Assembly: GCF_000835495.1 (NCBI RefSeq)
Contig: NW_015622542.1
Coordinates: forward strand, 6,098,485-6,162,484
Reading direction: 5' to 3'
Source: Cladophialophora immunda
Taxonomy: Eukaryota; Ascomycota; Eurotiomycetes; Chaetothyriales; Herpotrichiellaceae
Length of the DNA stretch: 64,000 nucleotides
The stretch's first letter is position 1; every line of letters starts with the position of its first letter. Made by a program: the position numbers and the translations under genes. Below, piece by piece: positions 10,367 through 18,732 of the stretch. The notes beneath the pieces were generated by a model. That model searched no databases. It saw only the letters and a list, made by a program, of their open reading frames with translations, and was not told the DNA's origin.

Positions 10367-11257
10367 TCAGAACAGGTCGCGTTGCACCGTCGCCTCTTTC
10401 CTGACCAAGTCGTAGGGATTGCGGAAGTCCGTCCAGCCACAAAACGGAGCGCTGGCTTTCCAGCCCAGCAGGTCCTGGACGTCGTGGTCGTAAGCCGCCA
10501 CCTGTTCCTTGGACACGGCAAGGAACTGATTTTCCTCGGCGCGGTAGACCCCCTTGCAGAACAAGGTGACAATGACGCTGCGGAACTCATTCTCGGTGGT
10601 GTTGCTGCCGGCGGCGTGGTAGCAGTTGCCCAGCACAAACAGGCAGTCGCCCGCGTCCATCTCGCCGTAGGTGCATTCCTCCGGCCGGGGCTTGCGCTCG
10701 TCATCCCAGACGTGCGAGCCCGGGACGACCTCGGTGGCGCCGTTGGCGCGCGTCGTTTTGGACGTGGCGACGATGCAGCCCAGCTTGGTGGTCTCGCGCG
10801 GGTCGGCGTGCGTGTGTGTGGCGTGGTGGTCTTGGTCGTCGCGGTGCAGGCCTTGCCGAGCGCTCCCGGGCCCGACACGCACGGTGAAGAAGCTCGACAA
10901 TAGTGGCGGGCTGGTGCAGGAATTGCGCGAGTCTCCCCACCAGGAATCGGTCCGCACGGTGAGCACGTCGTCGACGGCGGCTTTGACTGTCGGGTGCTGG
11001 AGGATGGCTCGCACTGCCGCTGGAGACTTCCCCGCCAGACCACAGACGGTCTTGGTTTGTTTGGCGAAGACGTCGAGGCCCGAGTTGAAGTCGTCGTCGA
11101 AGTACGGCTTGAGCTCGCGATTGATCTCGTCGATGGTGGCTTGTGAGAGGAGGCCCTTGATGCGCACCGCACCATCTCGGTATAGGGCTTCGAATACCTG
11201 CTCCATGGGCGTGCCATTGGGGAAGGCTTCGACGGGTGGGACGGCTGTGAGACCCAT
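10367..11257 (-). CDS. PhyH-type Fe(II)/2-oxoglutarate dioxygenase
   Basis: A single-exon, 296-residue protein starting at the ATG at 11257. It has the phytanoyl-CoA dioxygenase-like layout: an early GAVRIKGLLSQATIDEIN segment, the iron-binding HxD of the facial triad in LHRDDQDHH (His138, Asp140), then NGATEVVPGSHVWDDE, the distal His in GNCYHAAGS (His214), and an Arg in the EFRSVIV strand suited to 2-oxoglutarate binding. Length and motifs match the fungal members found in secondary-metabolite and catabolic clusters (verruculogen synthase-like and related), rather than peroxisomal phytanoyl-CoA hydroxylase; there is no PTS1. It diverges from the GMC oxidoreductase gene over 617 bases. The substrate is unknown. 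Confidence 0.88.
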   Translation of the reverse strand: MGLTAVPPVEAFPNGTPMEQVFEALYRDGAVRIKGLLSQATIDEINRELKPYFDDDFNSGLDVFAKQTKTVCGLAGKSPAAVRAILQHPTVKAAVDDVLTVRTDSWWGDSRNSCTSPPLLSSFFTVRVGPGSARQGLHRDDQDHHATHTHADPRETTKLGCIVATSKTTRANGATEVVPGSHVWDDERKPRPEECTYGEMDAGDCLFVLGNCYHAAGSNTTENEFRSVIVTLFCKGVYRAEENQFLAVSKEQVAAYDHDVQDLLGWKASAPFCGWTDFRNPYDLVRKEATVQRDLF

Positions 11258-11874
11258 TGTCGATAATGCCGTTGGGGTTAGTAGATAGAAGCGTGGCTGA
11301 TGCTGCGCTCGCGATGTGATAAGACACAGCTCTTGCTATGACTATCTACCTACATATATCACTCTCTGGTGGAGGCGCTAAAGAAGGTGTCACGAGCACC
11401 AGATTCTCCTGTCCATCTCTCTGGAGGCCGTGTTCAAATCAGAGTCTACATAGGTCCTAGCGTGCTACATAGATAGCCAAGGATAGCTAGACTGCAGCTG
11501 CTTATCCGCGCACCCTAAATGGAATGGTTGCAGCTTCGACAATCTCCACATGGTCAATCCCTAATCTCGACGCGCATCTGCTGCCCAGACTCGGCGAAAG
11601 GCAAAACGAGGTTCTCGGGTAGGAAAGATACTCAGTTGTCTCTTTCTCGGCTCAGACTGCAGATGCGAATGTTATGATCCATGTAAACCAAATATGTCAA
11701 GAAGGATAGAAAGAAATGGGGAAAAAAGGCAGACCAGATACTCTGTACCCAACATCAGGCCCGCAATTGGGCGATAGTTGATAACCGATAAAGGCGTCCG
11801 AATAACACATCAAAATCCTCAAAGTGTGTTCTCAAGTTTTGGGGACAAGACCGGCATTTGTGCTAATCGCAATC
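11258..11874. promoter_or_regulatory. Divergent promoter region between PhyH-type and GMC genes
   Basis: 617 bases flanked by outward-facing starts of two oxidative enzymes, so they probably share regulation. No RNA gene or additional frame is supported. Confidence 0.5.
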
Positions 11875-13635
11875 ATGTACTCAAGCACGAAGACTGCTTC
11901 AGATGAAGATGGATTGGAAGGGTCTTTGTTCGACTACATTATTTGCGGAGGCGGAACGGCCGGTTGTCTCATTGCCGCGAGACTGGCGTCTCAGACAAAG
12001 TCGAAAATTCTGGTCATCGAAGCTGGTAGAGATTCGAGCGAGTCGCCAGATGCTCTCATCCCCGGGAAGTTCGTCTACCAGCTGTTCGGCCGAGACACCG
12101 ACGGGATTTGGCAAATACCCAGCGTACCGCAAAAAGAATTGAATAACCGAGAGATAGTGTTTCTCTCAGGAAAACAACTCGGTGGTACTTCTGCGGTGAA
12201 TTACCAAGCTCTTGCAAGAGGGCCAGCTGCTGATTATGAGGCGTGGGCCTGCCGAACTGGAGACAAATCTTGGAAATGGAACAACGTTCTGCCATTGATG
12301 AAAGAGCTGGAGGACTTCAGACCACAGCGTCCCCCGGGATTCGAACAATATGCAAATCCGGATCCCGCCAACCATGGGGTTGGAGGGCCTCTCAAGGTTG
12401 GATTCGGGGACGTCATGACGCCCGGAGTCGAGATGTTTTTCCAAGCTTGCCATGAGACGGGGATCGATTTCTGTCCCGACAACAACTCTGGGAACCCCGT
12501 AGGCGTGGGTCTTGCACAATTCAACAACGCAGGAGGCGTCAGATCGTACGCCGCGAATCGCTTCCTTGACGAAGAGACACAGCAGCGACTTCCAAATCTC
12601 CAGATTTTCACTCGTACCTCGGTCGACAAAATCCTTTTCGACGATACAACGCCGAGAGCAGTGGGCGTTGAAATAACCGACCAAGCGAGTGACAAACCCC
12701 GCCATCTATTTTGCTGCCGAGAAATCATTCTGTGTCAGGGAACATTTGGAAGTCCGAAAACACTTATGCTGTCTGGCATTGGACCACGAGAACACCTCGA
12801 AAGCCTGAACATACATTGCGTTGTGGACAACCCCAATGTTGGCCAAAACATGTTCGATCACAGCATTCTGACGCTGGAGTACTTGGTTGATGACGACAAC
12901 CTGGCTCATAACCAGATCTTTGAAAGCCCGGAATTGCTTGCTGAAGCCGATGCCATGTATGCGAGGGACAAGACTGGCCCGCACAATGTGTTTGGAACGA
13001 GTGGATCTGTGGCATTCCCCAAGCTCAAGGGACTGTTTGACAGCTCCGAGTTTCATGATTTGGATCAAGATACCCAGTCGTTCATGATGGAGCCAACTCG
13101 ACCCAATGCTGAGATATGGCTCGGATCGGGTCCAGTGGCGTTCCAAGGAGATGCTCGAAATGTTTATATGCACCACGAACTCCTTCTCCAAAACAACCTC
13201 TCCCTTGGCACGGTGCGTCTGCAATCAGCCGATCCGCGGGACCTCCCAGAAGTCAATCCTCATTTTTTTGAGCACCCATACGACCAGCGGATCGCCATCG
13301 AAACCATCAAGCAGGCCATGAAAATCGCCAAGGCAGATGCTTATAAGTCGTACATTCGCGAAGTGGTGCATGCCCCGGCCGGAGACGATGATGAGACTAT
13401 CCGGGAGTTCATTCGCCAAAATCTCGGTCAAGGCTATCACAGCATGGGAACCTGTAGAATGGGAGCCCGCGGCGGGGCACAGGCCGTCGTAGACACAGAA
13501 TTCAGGGTGATTGGGGTGCAAGGGCTTCGCGTGGCCGACCTGTCCGTGTGTCCGGTTTTGACTTGCAACCACACCCAAATCAACGCGTATCTGATTGGCG
13601 AACGCTGTGCTCGAACACTGCTGAGTTCTCTGTAG
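11875..13635 (+). CDS. GMC-family FAD-dependent oxidoreductase
   Basis: Single exon, 586 residues from the ATG at 11875. The frame continues upstream only to a GTG. The FAD-binding start is FDYIICGGGTAGCLIAARLA (residues 19-38). The first GMC signature is present (FLSGKQLGGTSAVNYQALARG), and the second near GTFGSPKTLMLSGIGP. The active-site region reads YHSMGTCRMG, followed by CNHTQINAYLIGERCA, with His in place of the Pro of the usual N-P-[TS] motif. No signal peptide is seen, so an intracellular alcohol or choline-type oxidase/dehydrogenase is likelier than a secreted aryl-alcohol oxidase. It is flanked by the divergent dioxygenase and, 141 bases downstream and convergent, the Zn2Cys6 regulator. 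The substrate cannot be deduced. Confidence 0.92.
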   Translation: MYSSTKTASDEDGLEGSLFDYIICGGGTAGCLIAARLASQTKSKILVIEAGRDSSESPDALIPGKFVYQLFGRDTDGIWQIPSVPQKELNNREIVFLSGKQLGGTSAVNYQALARGPAADYEAWACRTGDKSWKWNNVLPLMKELEDFRPQRPPGFEQYANPDPANHGVGGPLKVGFGDVMTPGVEMFFQACHETGIDFCPDNNSGNPVGVGLAQFNNAGGVRSYAANRFLDEETQQRLPNLQIFTRTSVDKILFDDTTPRAVGVEITDQASDKPRHLFCCREIILCQGTFGSPKTLMLSGIGPREHLESLNIHCVVDNPNVGQNMFDHSILTLEYLVDDDNLAHNQIFESPELLAEADAMYARDKTGPHNVFGTSGSVAFPKLKGLFDSSEFHDLDQDTQSFMMEPTRPNAEIWLGSGPVAFQGDARNVYMHHELLLQNNLSLGTVRLQSADPRDLPEVNPHFFEHPYDQRIAIETIKQAMKIAKADAYKSYIREVVHAPAGDDDETIREFIRQNLGQGYHSMGTCRMGARGGAQAVVDTEFRVIGVQGLRVADLSVCPVLTCNHTQINAYLIGERCARTLLSSL

Positions 13636-13776
13636 ACAAAAGATATAGCCGCCGTGAGGTGACATTCAACATCCTGACCTCTCCTGCTTGGTGAGTAGAA
13701 TAAGATTATGGATGGGCTCAACTTCAAGCCTCAGACGTCAGGGCCTAGTCATAGAATTGGGGACTTCAAAGTATGC

Positions 13777-15366
13777 TCACACGAAAACCATGGTGTTGAA
13801 GGAGTCTGGGGACAGGAAATCCGTGTGGTCTGGCCGACAGCCACTGCTCCAAACCTGTTCGAGAATCTTCATAGATGTGTCGACATTGCGAAAGCCTCCG
13901 CTTCGTTGCATGACCTCCGATCTTTCTCGCAGCCACTGCTTCTGGCGTTCATCCCGAAGTTCTAGTCCTGCATGGAACAGAGGCCACAGTAGATGATTAG
14001 TCCATCCAGTAAAGGGCGGCGTAAGCTTCGAGTGATAGAACACGCTTTGCGTCAGCCACACCATCTCGTCCGGGTCGGCTTCGATGTGAAAAAGGCGAAT
14101 CATATAAAGAGCAATCGCGTGGCGAAAAGCTTCGGTGAGATGAAACCACCCGATACCCCTTTCAGTGTGCATGGGAAGGCATAACAATTGTCTCTTTCGC
14201 TCTTCAATCTTTGCTATAACTTCGGGTGCTGGATTTCGAGGGTCGGGTTGCGATTTGTAAAGTCGAACAACTTCTGAGACGATGGTGAATTGGTCTGGAG
14301 GGCATGGAAAGACATCGTGGCTCCATTCTCCCGATGGTCCGGTGAAATGGGCAATATCTTCGGAGGTGAACAGTGCCTCCCGCTTGTTATTAGCAGCGCA
14401 CATTATGTCGAGCCATGCAATGTATTGTTCAACAAATGCATCACGAGTGAGCTTGGCGCCCCGGAGATTGATGAGTCTTTTGGAGGCATTGAAATGTGCG
14501 TCGAAATTTGAAGGATCACCACGACTCATGTCAGTCAGGGTCAGCATCAGGATGGTGGTGAGAATTCCATCGTCCTTTGCACACTGTTCCGACCACAGCT
14601 GTTCTTGTAACCGGCGCATCGCCTTGCCTCGGAATCTCAAGCAGTCAACCTTGCAACTCTCATTCGAGAGTCGGACATGCCGATGACTCGCAGCAAGAGC
14701 CGCGCACGCGTAGAGAAGTGGTGGCTTCTCCACCGCAAGTTGAAGGATGAATTGCGAATAAGGGTTGCGAGCTGCGGCGTCGTCAACAACCAGTTTCGGA
14801 GCGACTTCAAGCAGGTGGTAGTTGAGAATAGATTTGAGTTCCTGGGGAATGTTGTACGGGTCCAATGGGTTCAATGGCACAGCGTAATTATTTCCCAGTG
14901 GCAGGTTGTCAAACTGCTGGTCGGTAATCTCATCTAAGCCGTCCGAATCCAGCTCCGTCGGTTCGGATTCCAGGTCGAAGACCACGAGAGCTGCCTGCTC
15001 GAACTGAGTCGGGCTCCAATTTGGGGTAGATGGAGAGTCGTTGATGATATCGGCAACAGGATGTGATGGAGCAGCTGAGATAGGTGGCACTCTTGAAGAT
15101 AAATTCCTCTCGTCTGATGCGGTACTAGTTCTTTGCACCTGTGATTCTGGCTGGACTCCTCTCGCCGTTCTCATTGTCTTTTGCTCCACCATGGCAGTCT
15201 TTCCAGCCAGCTTGCCATGCATGGAAATGCTTGCCCAGCGTAATGCATAGCCTTCGCACTCGAGCCCTTTGTCCAGACATGATTTACACTTTGGCAGCTC
15301 CCGGGAGCATTTTCGTCCACGTCGTCGGCAGGTCCTACAGGCAGCGCCATGGTATTTGGTACTCAT
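13777..15366 (-). CDS. Zn2Cys6 fungal transcription factor, probable cluster regulator
   Basis: A 529-residue single-exon protein starting at the ATG at 15366. The binuclear zinc cluster is at the N terminus with cysteines at 10, 13, 20, 27, 30 and 37 (C-x2-C-x6-C-x6-C-x2-C-x6-C, sequence CRTCRRRGRKC then CKSCLDKGLEC), and a basic stretch between. The remainder shows the helical fungal-specific transcription factor layout (NPYSQFILQLAVEKPPLLYACAALAASHRHV; TILMLTLTDMSRGDPSNFDAHFNASKRLINLRG), typical of Acr-2/UGA3-like regulators. It lies in the middle of the metabolic block between GMC and C45 hydrolase genes, so it is the natural candidate for pathway-specific control. Nuclear by family. Confidence 0.93.
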   Translation of the reverse strand: MSTKYHGAACRTCRRRGRKCSRELPKCKSCLDKGLECEGYALRWASISMHGKLAGKTAMVEQKTMRTARGVQPESQVQRTSTASDERNLSSRVPPISAAPSHPVADIINDSPSTPNWSPTQFEQAALVVFDLESEPTELDSDGLDEITDQQFDNLPLGNNYAVPLNPLDPYNIPQELKSILNYHLLEVAPKLVVDDAAARNPYSQFILQLAVEKPPLLYACAALAASHRHVRLSNESCKVDCLRFRGKAMRRLQEQLWSEQCAKDDGILTTILMLTLTDMSRGDPSNFDAHFNASKRLINLRGAKLTRDAFVEQYIAWLDIMCAANNKREALFTSEDIAHFTGPSGEWSHDVFPCPPDQFTIVSEVVRLYKSQPDPRNPAPEVIAKIEERKRQLLCLPMHTERGIGWFHLTEAFRHAIALYMIRLFHIEADPDEMVWLTQSVFYHSKLTPPFTGWTNHLLWPLFHAGLELRDERQKQWLRERSEVMQRSGGFRNVDTSMKILEQVWSSGCRPDHTDFLSPDSFNTMVFV

Positions 15367-15721
15367 CCTGCTCTCTCCAAATCTTCTGCATGGAGATAGG
15401 TGAAGACAAGGCTGTATACAGCTGGAATTGGCAAACCCAGCGTTCTGGACTTGAGTCAGTAGACTCGCGGACAGGTTGTTGCTGCATCGACGATAGGTCC
15501 AGTAGATAATGAGGTATTGATAAGAGACTACTCGTAACTAGATAGTGGATTAGCATTGCACGTGCCCTCAGTGTGGGGCATCTGACTTGGCACATTTGAA
15601 GAGTTTGACAACAGAGACTGGGGGTTTGTCCCATCCCGTGAAGCTTGAATTACTACGGAGTTCATACATGTATTATTCTGCACATGCGAGAAATGGTGCA
15701 GAGAAGTGATTCACTATTTCC
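15367..15721. other. Intergenic region upstream of the Zn2Cys6 gene
   Basis: 355 bases holding the regulator promoter and the 3' end of the C45 hydrolase gene, both on the minus strand. No other gene is seen. Confidence 0.4.
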
Positions 15722-16855
15722 TTATCCTTGTGCATCAAATGCTATACGATACACACGCTCTGGCTTGCAGAGCCTGCCCCACGTGACCGTGGCCTCGGTC
15801 TTTCGCAGGTCCATGACAATGTTGAACAACGTTGCGTCTTCACTGGCCCCTTCTTGAAACCTGCATATCGAGACTGGAAACCCTTGATGGTCGTCGAACA
15901 GACTCTGAAAGGCGCCCAGACTCTTCACGCCGCTTGTTAGCAACCTTTCATCGGCTGTCTGTCTCATCCGCTGCAGCCTTGGGAACGAGTCGGCTTCGGG
16001 GTCTTCCCAGATTCCAGGGTGCTTTTCGATCATATGATTGCTGTGGACGATCCGGCCCTCGTCATCGAGATGAAGGCGAAGACAGCTCCGTGGCGTAAAC
16101 TCGAAGCTGAAGGCAGTGGCGACGTCGGCAACCAAGAGATGCACGGATCCTGCCACTCCCACGGCTTGAAGCTGTTCTGCTGCTTGCGACGCCGTCTCGC
16201 ACTCCAACACCATGCGCATAGCGAGGTGGACTGGGATCCGCGTGCTGTCGTAGCCTGTGGATCTGATGGCGTTCATGCAAATGCCCACGCCGCTTGAGTT
16301 CAATCCGATTTTGCCGATTATTCCTGCTTCGGTCACCATCTTGATGGTCGGAAAACCTGGGGATTTGATGGTCATCAGTCCGGCATTCTGTTTCTGCTCC
16401 TCCATCCAGTCCCAGTTCTGTCCGAGGAAGACATTGTCCCCGGTGTCCCAAAACAGCGTGGTGCATCCATCGGTGGGGACATTCGTGTAAGCCGCAAGAA
16501 GCCCATACGCAATCTCCGTCCTGGTATTCAACGCAATGATGTCCAGGGTGCCCTGGCCGGAGCCTGTCGCGATGCCCCTGATTTCTTCATAATATCTCGG
16601 CCATGTCGTCTGGATCCGCGCCTCAAATTCTTCCGCGATGACCAGAATTTGTTCCCAATCCTTTCCGGTATACTTCTTGAACATCCACGTGTAAAAGTCG
16701 ATGCTGCCCTGAATCTGAGGTGCAAGTTCCTTGCCGTGCTGGACGCCAATCTGGTAAGGCGAGCCCTCGCAACAAACGTCGAACATCTCGCTGACGTGTT
16801 GAACTAGTTGCTCGTTGTGCGGATGACGGACTTTGGGCATGCAACCAGGCTTCAT
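15722..16855 (-). CDS. C45 (penicillin acyltransferase-like) Ntn hydrolase
   Basis: Single exon, 377 residues from the ATG at 16855; an internal ATG five codons later is also possible. The sequence follows acyl-CoA:6-aminopenicillanic acid acyltransferase (peptidase family C45) over its length: CEGSPYQIGVQHGKELA near the N terminus, RYYEEIRGIATGSG, NTRTEIAYGLLAAY, then TDGCTT, where Gly130-Cys131 is the expected self-cleavage site that frees Cys131 as the N-terminal nucleophile. GQNWDWMEEQ, FPTIKMVTEAGIIGKIGLNSSG and the C-terminal ATLFNIVMDL segment are also conserved. It ends FDAQG, without the peroxisomal PTS1 of the penicillin enzyme, so it is probably cytosolic. No isopenicillin N synthase or NRPS gene is nearby, so an amide hydrolase or acyltransferase for another substrate is likelier. 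It diverges from the CE4 deacetylase gene. Confidence 0.92.
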   Translation of the reverse strand: MKPGCMPKVRHPHNEQLVQHVSEMFDVCCEGSPYQIGVQHGKELAPQIQGSIDFYTWMFKKYTGKDWEQILVIAEEFEARIQTTWPRYYEEIRGIATGSGQGTLDIIALNTRTEIAYGLLAAYTNVPTDGCTTLFWDTGDNVFLGQNWDWMEEQKQNAGLMTIKSPGFPTIKMVTEAGIIGKIGLNSSGVGICMNAIRSTGYDSTRIPVHLAMRMVLECETASQAAEQLQAVGVAGSVHLLVADVATAFSFEFTPRSCLRLHLDDEGRIVHSNHMIEKHPGIWEDPEADSFPRLQRMRQTADERLLTSGVKSLGAFQSLFDDHQGFPVSICRFQEGASEDATLFNIVMDLRKTEATVTWGRLCKPERVYRIAFDAQG

Positions 16856-17196
16856 ACCAAATACAACCGGAGCGATAGCTTTCCCTGACCTGACTCGAGT
16901 CCTCTGTAACCCCTACCAAAGGTAACCTCAAGATTCTCTTTCACCCTCATTTATTCCAGCCTCGTAGAATTGGAGAGCTAGGGGGCGGGCGGGACTCAGC
17001 CAATCAGCGGGATTGACTTCCTAATGCGGTATGTCGATAAGCCGGTAAAGCGTGTTTGCACGGAATACACCAGTCTCGACACCGCGCAAGCCCCATGTCC
17101 TGACCTAAATTGGACTCAGAGTCCTGCACACAGGAGAATGACGGACAGACAAGGCGTAGACAGATGTCTGTGCCATGAACGTGGTTTCCGGGAAGA
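16856..17196. promoter_or_regulatory. Divergent promoter between C45 hydrolase and CE4 deacetylase genes
   Basis: Only 341 bases separate the two outward start codons, short enough for one shared bidirectional promoter. No motif is assigned. Confidence 0.5.
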
Positions 17197-18333
17197 ATGG
17201 GTAAAAAGATCCTCGTCGGTTACGGCGTGGACGTCGACGCCGTGTCTGGATGGTAAGTGACTTCCAAAGAAGCCCACGCAACACTCCTGATATCAATCAC
17301 TTGCTGCGGCTGACGAGAAAACCAAAAAATGAAGGATCGATACGAAGGACGGGTCGGCCGCAGATCCGGTCGACATCTCCAGGGGCATCTTTGGCGCCGT
17401 CGTCGGCATCGATCGACTGCTGAAACTCTGGGACAAATACAACATCAAGACTTCTTGGTATGTCCCTGCGCACAGCGTGGAATCGTTCCCGACACAGATC
17501 GCCAAGATTCGAGACGCTGGCCATGAGATGTACGTTTCAGCCTTGTCCCTTTTCCAGATCGCGTGGAGCTGCACCATTGACCATCGTTCTCTAGAGGGCT
17601 CCACGGGTACACGCATGAGTATGTGTCAGGACTCTCCGAGCACCAGGAACGAGCTGTTCTCCAGAAATCCATTCAAGTCCTCACAGAATTCACCGGGAAG
17701 AAACCTCGAGGGTGGACAGCCCCGGCGTGGACCATGTCTCGCCACTCCATTCATCTCCTCGAGGAGATGGGGATCGAATACGACCACAGCTCCATGCACC
17801 ACGACTGTTTGATATCGCGGACACCATACAGCAACTACGGCGTCAAGGAGACAACGTATAAAGCGACGCCACTGCAGGCCCCCACCGCCTCAACCTCGCC
17901 GTCAGCTGCGACCTGGATGACTCCCATGCCTGTCCCACGACTCTCAACCATCGTCACGGTCCCGGCGAACTGGCACCTAGACGACTGGCCACCGTTCCAA
18001 CCCGGCGACGGCGGGAGCGACGGTTTCATCGACCCGGCGGTGCTCGAGAATATATGGAAGGAGCATTTCCTGTACTACTACGAAGAGTACGACGAGTTCG
18101 TCTTCCCACTGAGCATCCATCCTCAGGTCAGCGGGAAGCCACACGTGATCAGGATGCACCAACGGATGATTGAATGGATCAATACATTCCAAGGGGTTGA
18201 GTGGTGCACCTTTGCCGAGATGGTCGATCGGTACAAGCAGGGCGAGATCGAGGGCTTCGACATTGAAAATGCCCTTGGGACTGGGTCTCATCACCAATAC
18301 AGAGCACGGGAAATGACGCCAGAATGCGAATAG
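17197..18333 (+). CDS. CE4 (NodB-fold) deacetylase/amidohydrolase, HpPgdA-like group
   Basis: Three exons, 17197-17252, 17335-17529 and 17595-18333, with introns of 82 and 65 bases; 329 residues. Translation begins MGKKILVGYGVDVDAVSGW, where the VDVD aspartates correspond to the metal-binding/catalytic Asp pair of carbohydrate esterase 4. IKTSWYVPAHSVESFP follows, and the H-x3-H pair in IGLHGYTHEY (His87, His91) supplies the metal ligands. Later VPANWHLDDWPPF, YEEYDEFVFPLSIHPQVSG and LIEWIN-like segments are those of the H. pylori PgdA-like subgroup, which includes intracellular enzymes acting on small amides as well as glycan deacetylases. There is no signal peptide, so a cell-wall chitin deacetylase role is unlikely. 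Its pairing with the C45 hydrolase suggests that both open C-N bonds in one pathway (inference). Confidence 0.9.
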
Positions 18334-18732
18334 GCTGTTTTGGATGAACCATAGGACGCCAGGGCCGGGCAGCAGCTGTCTCTGCCGCGCACTAAATCGG
18401 TTTCCTTCCACGTGCTCGGTATGTACTTTTGGGAGGACCATCTGCCTGCCACCCCTTCTGTTATGTGATCTCGAGGGGGTTGGGAGCAGCCTCAGTTTAA
18501 GTGTTTTGTTGCATTCTGAGTCTCAGGATGATTTGCAGATGAAGAAGAGATATGAAAGGGCACAAGTGATAATGTGTGTCTGATGTAGTTTCGAGGACAC
18601 CACGATTCTCGGAAAGCAATTTTCTTTCGCCCATATATTGTATCATGCAAACCTCTATCCGAGAGGCTTGTCCAGTAGGGGTTCACAGTCTGGAGGATTA
18701 ATCTGTGGCTGCCCGCAATTCCATACCCACCG
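18334..18732. other. Convergent 3' region between CE4 deacetylase and the NACHT-ankyrin gene
   Basis: 399 bases between two stop codons. Nothing else is recognised. Confidence 0.4.

Noticed and set aside
9861..10442. Minus-strand 193-codon frame between the RidA and PhyH genes
   Set aside because: It overlaps the 3' end of the PhyH gene in another frame and has no recognisable motif.
10348..11217. Minus-strand 289-codon frame rich in Arg, Ser and Thr
   Set aside because: It is the shifted frame of the PhyH-type dioxygenase gene, which alone shows conserved motifs.
15722..16855. Idea that the C45 gene marks a penicillin biosynthesis cluster
   Set aside because: No ACV synthetase or isopenicillin N synthase gene is in the window, and the PTS1 signal of the penicillin enzyme is missing.
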